Of a DNA stretch of 64,000 nt, positions 37,501 through 43,500 are shown piece after piece (position 1 is the stretch's first letter; every line of letters starts with the position of its first letter). The notes beneath the pieces were generated by a model that worked only from the letters and a program-made list of their open reading frames with translations, had not been told where the DNA came from and ran no database searches. The stretch comes from Glandiceps talaboti (taxonomy: Eukaryota; Hemichordata; Enteropneusta; Spengelidae): assembly GCF_964340395.1 (NCBI RefSeq), contig NC_135551.1:5525963-5589962 (forward strand), read 5' to 3'. The translations under genes and the position numbers were made by a program.

Positions 37501-40500
37501 TGTGTAGTGGTCTTTCAACAATAAATTATTATTATTATTATTATTATTATTATTTCTCCTCTTTTGTACCAGCAATCAGACTACTTGTGATGAAAGTTCA
37601 CGTAATGAGTAGTCACTACATCACAACACTAGAATGTAATCCAAAGTGTGACAAGATAGCAAACATTTTGAAGCACACACCTTCAATCAAGAGGCTTAGC
37701 TTCTTCAAGTTAATAGAGATGCTATCTTTCATATCTTCCAGTGGGTCAATTTTATTCAAACCTGCTTCCTCCAACTCTTCTACCAACTTCTGTTCCCTGC
37801 AATATAATTGATGTAGACAACTGTTAAAGGGGAACACACCACTCCAGGAAATAAAGGTATTTTCACAAATTTTTACATCACATAAACTTCCTGTGTTGCC
37901 AAGTAACACTAAATTGCAACTTTATTTCACCTCTCTTGTTCTACCTGTTGTCCACTGTTGCATCATGGGACTTAATGAGCATGTATGTTTTAAATGGACA
38001 ATAAACATTCATTTATCTGAAGGTAATAAGCAGTTAGGAGTCATGAATATTCATTGTTCACCTAACACAGATAAATGTCTGCTAAGTTCCATGAAGCAGC
38101 AGTGGACCATTGCTAGCAAAATGAGGATGAAATACAGTATTAATTTGGTGTTCCCTAGGTAACTTCACGAAGTTTATGTGATGGGAAATCATGAAATGAC
38201 TTGCCAGAATCCAAAGTTTATGAAATACCTTTATTCCCTTGTGTGGTGCTCCTCTTTAATACAGATGTACATAAGGTATTAGTTCTAATACACAAATATT
38301 TACAAGTGAGACATTACAAACAGGGAAAATAAATAACTGAATTGGATTAATAGCACTTTGCAAAGCATGTTGGAATTACAGAGACTTGTACAGGGTTCGT
38401 ACACTTAAAGCAAAACAAAATTCCAGGACTTTCCAGGGGTTTTTCGTCAGTTTTCCAGGGGTATTCATATTGATTTTGGCCATTTTCCAGGGGTGTTGAC
38501 ACTAAAGTATATTTTTTGAATGACATCTACTATTGTCTGATGTCGACGAGAAAAAAATTAACAACAGCTCCTATAATATGTCACAAAACATTTTAAAGAC
38601 AATCGACACTATGCAAAATGTTGGTTTCAAAACCACGTTTGCACGCTAAGATTAACGGAGAAACCTCTGTCATACCCCCTAAGTAGCCGTTTCGTCAAGC
38701 TGGTACATTGATCGTGTAAGATTGAGTCGCAGCATTCGTCAGTCTAATTCAGACATATCCAGAAAAATAAATTAAAAACTAAATTTTGTCCTCGTTATTG
38801 TATGGTTTGATGTTACTAGATTTATAAGTCACCTAAAATAATTTTTTACTTCAAAATTTAGAATAAAAACGTCATTTACGTAACGAAATTTCGAGCTATG
38901 AATAACTGAATACATTCATCGCTTGCGTCTCGATGTTTATGTACGGATGCCATGAGTTGCGGAACATCGCGATTTCTCAACTCAACTTGACCATTGACGT
39001 ATGTTACTGTACCGACAACATAAAACAGTAGTTTATTCTTTTAGAACATGTAACACAAATACCCATTCATCGACGACATAAAAGTCACAACCGTACTTCC
39101 ACAACCCGGAAATTCAACTGCACTTCCCGATGCCCTAGCCCTCGTATATTGCCATGCCTGAGCTTGTAGTATAGCGACTCGTGCGCCAAACTTGTAACAA
39201 TTTCTAATCGTGGTTGATGATGCTTTGATACTCGCTACAATGTTACGATAATCTTGTTAGCAGACCTGAAATGACGACTGGGAGATGGAGTAGCAATATA
39301 CGCAAGATCGAAACAAACATTGCCCCCCCCCCCCCCCCCCCCCATTCAACTACGCATAGGCACGGTCAGTGGGGCAAAGTGTCTCGTGTACCGATCGTTT
39401 GACTGTCTGGGTTCAATTGGCGTGAATTTTGATTCACCACCGTGGCGAAAGACTTTGAAAATAATTTCGCCATTTCACATTTACGAGATTCAGAATCATT
39501 TGAATGGGTGGCTCAAGCAAACATGACGATCGTCAATATTAATCGATCGATTGATCATGATCATTTTCCAGGGTTTTCCAGGGTTTTCCAGGGAGGGTTT
39601 GAAATTCCAAGGTTTTCCAGGGTTTTCCAGGACCGTGAGAACCCTGCTTTCCATCATTTGATAAGAGCAGTTTTATGGCCTCTTTACATAATAGTTCACA
39701 TTCACAAACAAATTTCAAGTTCCCCTGGCATTTCAGGTAAACATAAAAAGGCAAAAAAACTGTCCATACCAGACAATGAAATGTAAAATTCAAGGCTCGG
39801 TAGTTCCAACACGGTGTGCCAAGTGTTATTTAATTTCTCTGTTAGTAACAAGTTCAGCTTGTAACTGCTTGGCTGTCACCATTTGTAATTGGTTTAGGGG
39901 TGTCTATGTTTTCAAAGATTGAAAACAAGTTCATGGTGTGTGTGATGATATCATTTAGTCTGTAAACAATTCTAAAGTTACCTGTGTTGTAATGATGGAT
40001 ATCATTTCAGAGATCTGATCACTTATACTAACTTATGCAGTAACAATGCATGCAGTACTCTGAAACAGCCTCTAATTTCTTTTGTCCAAACTCAAAGTGA
40101 TTTGAACACTTACCTAATTTGTAACAATGCATGCAGTAATCTGAAGTAGGCTCTGATTTCACTCAACAGAAATGATACTTGATGTTTCACCTCAGGGATA
40201 GCATCTGATAACACCTAGTAGAACATCAAAATAAAAACATGTATCTTATTTTTAGGGCAGTAAGTTGGAAAAAGTTTAGTTTGGAAGTTTGAAACCCTTT
40301 TAAAGCTTTATCCAACAAAACATAACCTTGATACAGCTACACAGGAAAGATCCACCAGAGGGTTACAGGACACCAGAGGGTCAAGTTATGTTTAACCATA
40401 TTTAAATTTCTGATCTAACTCCATTATTTGATAAGTTGAAGTTTTTTGTACCCATTTCCAGCGCTTACAATATATAATTCCATTTCACCTCTTGTACCTC

Positions 40501-43500
40501 ACCTGTGACTAGAATTCCAAACCACTGACAATACATGTATGGTTTGAAAATGTCCATGAATAATTGCTCTATCAGGTTGTGCGTCAGCTAGCAGGGTGTC
40601 ACATATAATCGTTCTAACAAAATGAACATGTACATGAACACATACTACTGAGATAGACAAGGCTGTGTACATGTAAAGGGGTTAGGGTTCAATCAAAGGT
40701 CATTCTACCAATTTGTGCAATCTGTTTTCTTTTCAGGGTTCTCCTTCCCTATAAACACAAGGCTGTCTGCCATCCTTTCACCATAATAATTGGGAACCAC
40801 TGAGAGGTAATCTTTACTGTATTTTTGGTGATGCTTGTACATCGAGATAGGGGCCTGCATTATTTATTTGTTAATGTTACTTCGTGTCCATGTGTTCATC
40901 TACTTATCACTTCATTTGAATGACCATATGCGACACCCCTCTAGCTGACAATCTGAATGGGCAATTATGTGTGGAGATTGTCATACTCCATATTATCAAT
41001 AGTTTGCAATTCTAGTTACAAGCATGGTACAAGAGATTGACCAACATATACTATAAAGCACCACACACAGCCTCGGGTTGTCATTTTTCACTTGCCCCAA
41101 AATTACAGCAAAAGGATAAATTTCATAAATATATACCTTATCAGCAGATTTCAGTTTACCCATGGTTTCCTTGGCAACATGTACAGCAGGCTCTATATCA
41201 GCTGCAACTTCCATATTCTGTAAAGTATAAATTAGCTAACTTTGAATTGTGTTTCCTTCCTACATTCTAAATGAAAACACTTTCATATTTCTTCTCAGAT
41301 TTGATGTATATCATAAAACTCTATTATCATCACTCTATGGCACACATGTCAAAGCTTTAGTTTTCTACTCTTGGAATAATCCCTCTATTTTGTAGATGAC
41401 TAATATCTTATATCTTATCATATCATATCATATCATATCATATCATATCTCATATCTCATATCATATCATATATCATATCATATATATCATATCATACCA
41501 TATATCATATCATGTCATATATCATCACATCACATCACATCAAATCAGATCACATCACATCACATCACATCACATCACATCACATCATATATCATATCAA
41601 TTATCATATCATATCATATCATATCATATATCATATCATATCATATAGCTATGGTACAGTTCTATTTGTCAAATCATACATTCATATGGGCTAGAAGTGA
41701 ATGCAATATGGAATTCACAACTGGAATTAACTTTTCCTTTCCATGCCTGTGACAATTTTTCTCTATTTGCACCTTCCCTTGAAATTACCTTTGCTATGTT
41801 TATTCAGTTAAACATGGCTTATACCATCATTAAAGAATCAAACATTACATGCAAAAGTATGTGAAAACATTTCAAATGTTTGTCAAACGTCTTGAATAAA
41901 AGAGCTCTATTACTCACCTTTTCTTCCATGGATAAGATTCGGTGATTTTTATGATGACCCCAGATAGCACAGTTTGTACAGATAGGTTTCTCATCGTCAT
42001 CACAGTACAGGTCAAGTTTACGACCTGCATGCTCTGTACAAGTAACAGCCACTGAAGACCTGAAATCCAAAAATATCAAGTCTGGGTCAGTTAAGTTCTA
42101 TAATTCCAAGACTGCTCTATGAGGGCTTGAAATTAATGATAGTCCTAAGTTCACACACTAGCAATTCTTATAATGGAGCACCACAATTTACAGTTGATTG
42201 TGTGACAATTTAGTAGACAGAAGATTTAAGGACATGAAAGATTTTTAATAACACACATATTTCTTATAGGGGTCCCCTGTTTTCAGTTCAGGAAGATGGA
42301 ACCATTATTCAAATTTCGGAAAATGGTAGCCCATAGTAAGAACAAACAAAATACATTAATTTTTAGCCCTGTCTTGTTCTACTCAGTGTTTTAGCTAAGG
42401 TTGGGGAACCCCGTTAATAGAGAGGGGAAAGGGTTAAAAGTTGCATAGTTTCTCATACACATACAATCTATCATAATTATGTTTGGGAACCCAGGTAAAA
42501 TTACTGGGGAACGTCGGTAGATTTTACATCCTTACTGCCCTTTACAAAAACACTGCTACAAAACTCACTGTGGACTTTTCAATCCATGTTGTCTCTGTAT
42601 ACACATTGGTCAAATCATTCACATAGCAACCTCTGTCCTAGCAGGTCCCAATTTGTTCAGCTAGTTGAGGAGACTTCGTCTACCAGCGTTTTTGTTAAGG
42701 ACACTAAGCAGGTAAAATCTACCCGAGTTTCTCTGACATTTTACTGGGGTTCCCCACCAAAAATTATGGTACAATACATTGGAAACTATGCCACTTTTAA
42801 CATTCCCTTGTTTCCGTCACCAGGGTTCCTCTACCTTAACAAAAACACTGTCTACTAGATGTATTTATGTGGCAGGACAAAGGTAACTTACTTCTCTAGA
42901 CGGAGTGGAATGGCTTGATGTTTCATTAGGATCTTGGATGCTTTGTGAACTTTATCAAAGCATACACCACACATACTTGATTCACATTTAACACAGTGAC
43001 AGCTGGCAGCTTTCTTACCACATTCATCGCACAGTGCCTCTGTTGCTATGGCTTCTATAATAAACGAAAAAAGAACTGATTGGTTAATAGGACATTCTTT
43101 CTGGTATTTTGTTGCCAACAGACAGTAATAAATACTACTATAAACCTAGATGTGTTGCTATGGGAAAATGTTGTACATTTTGATGTGTTCAATTTGCTCT
43201 CAAAGACTAATTTTTGGCACATTTTGCAGTTGATGAACTGTGTTACTATACAAAAGACATTTTGGTAACTAAATATTTTCACATTCTCCATCCCATCCTT
43301 TCCCTATCTTTGTCACAAAGGAAATAGATCATTGGACAAAAACTATATCAAACCAACAATTCTTCTGAACCATCCATTGTACTGAAAAATCTCTCATCTG
43401 TTCAATCACATAGCGATATGAAATTTATGCATAGTTACCAACTTGACAGATTTTTAACGCCTACCTTCAGTAGTCCATGCATCTTGTTTATTCAATTTCT

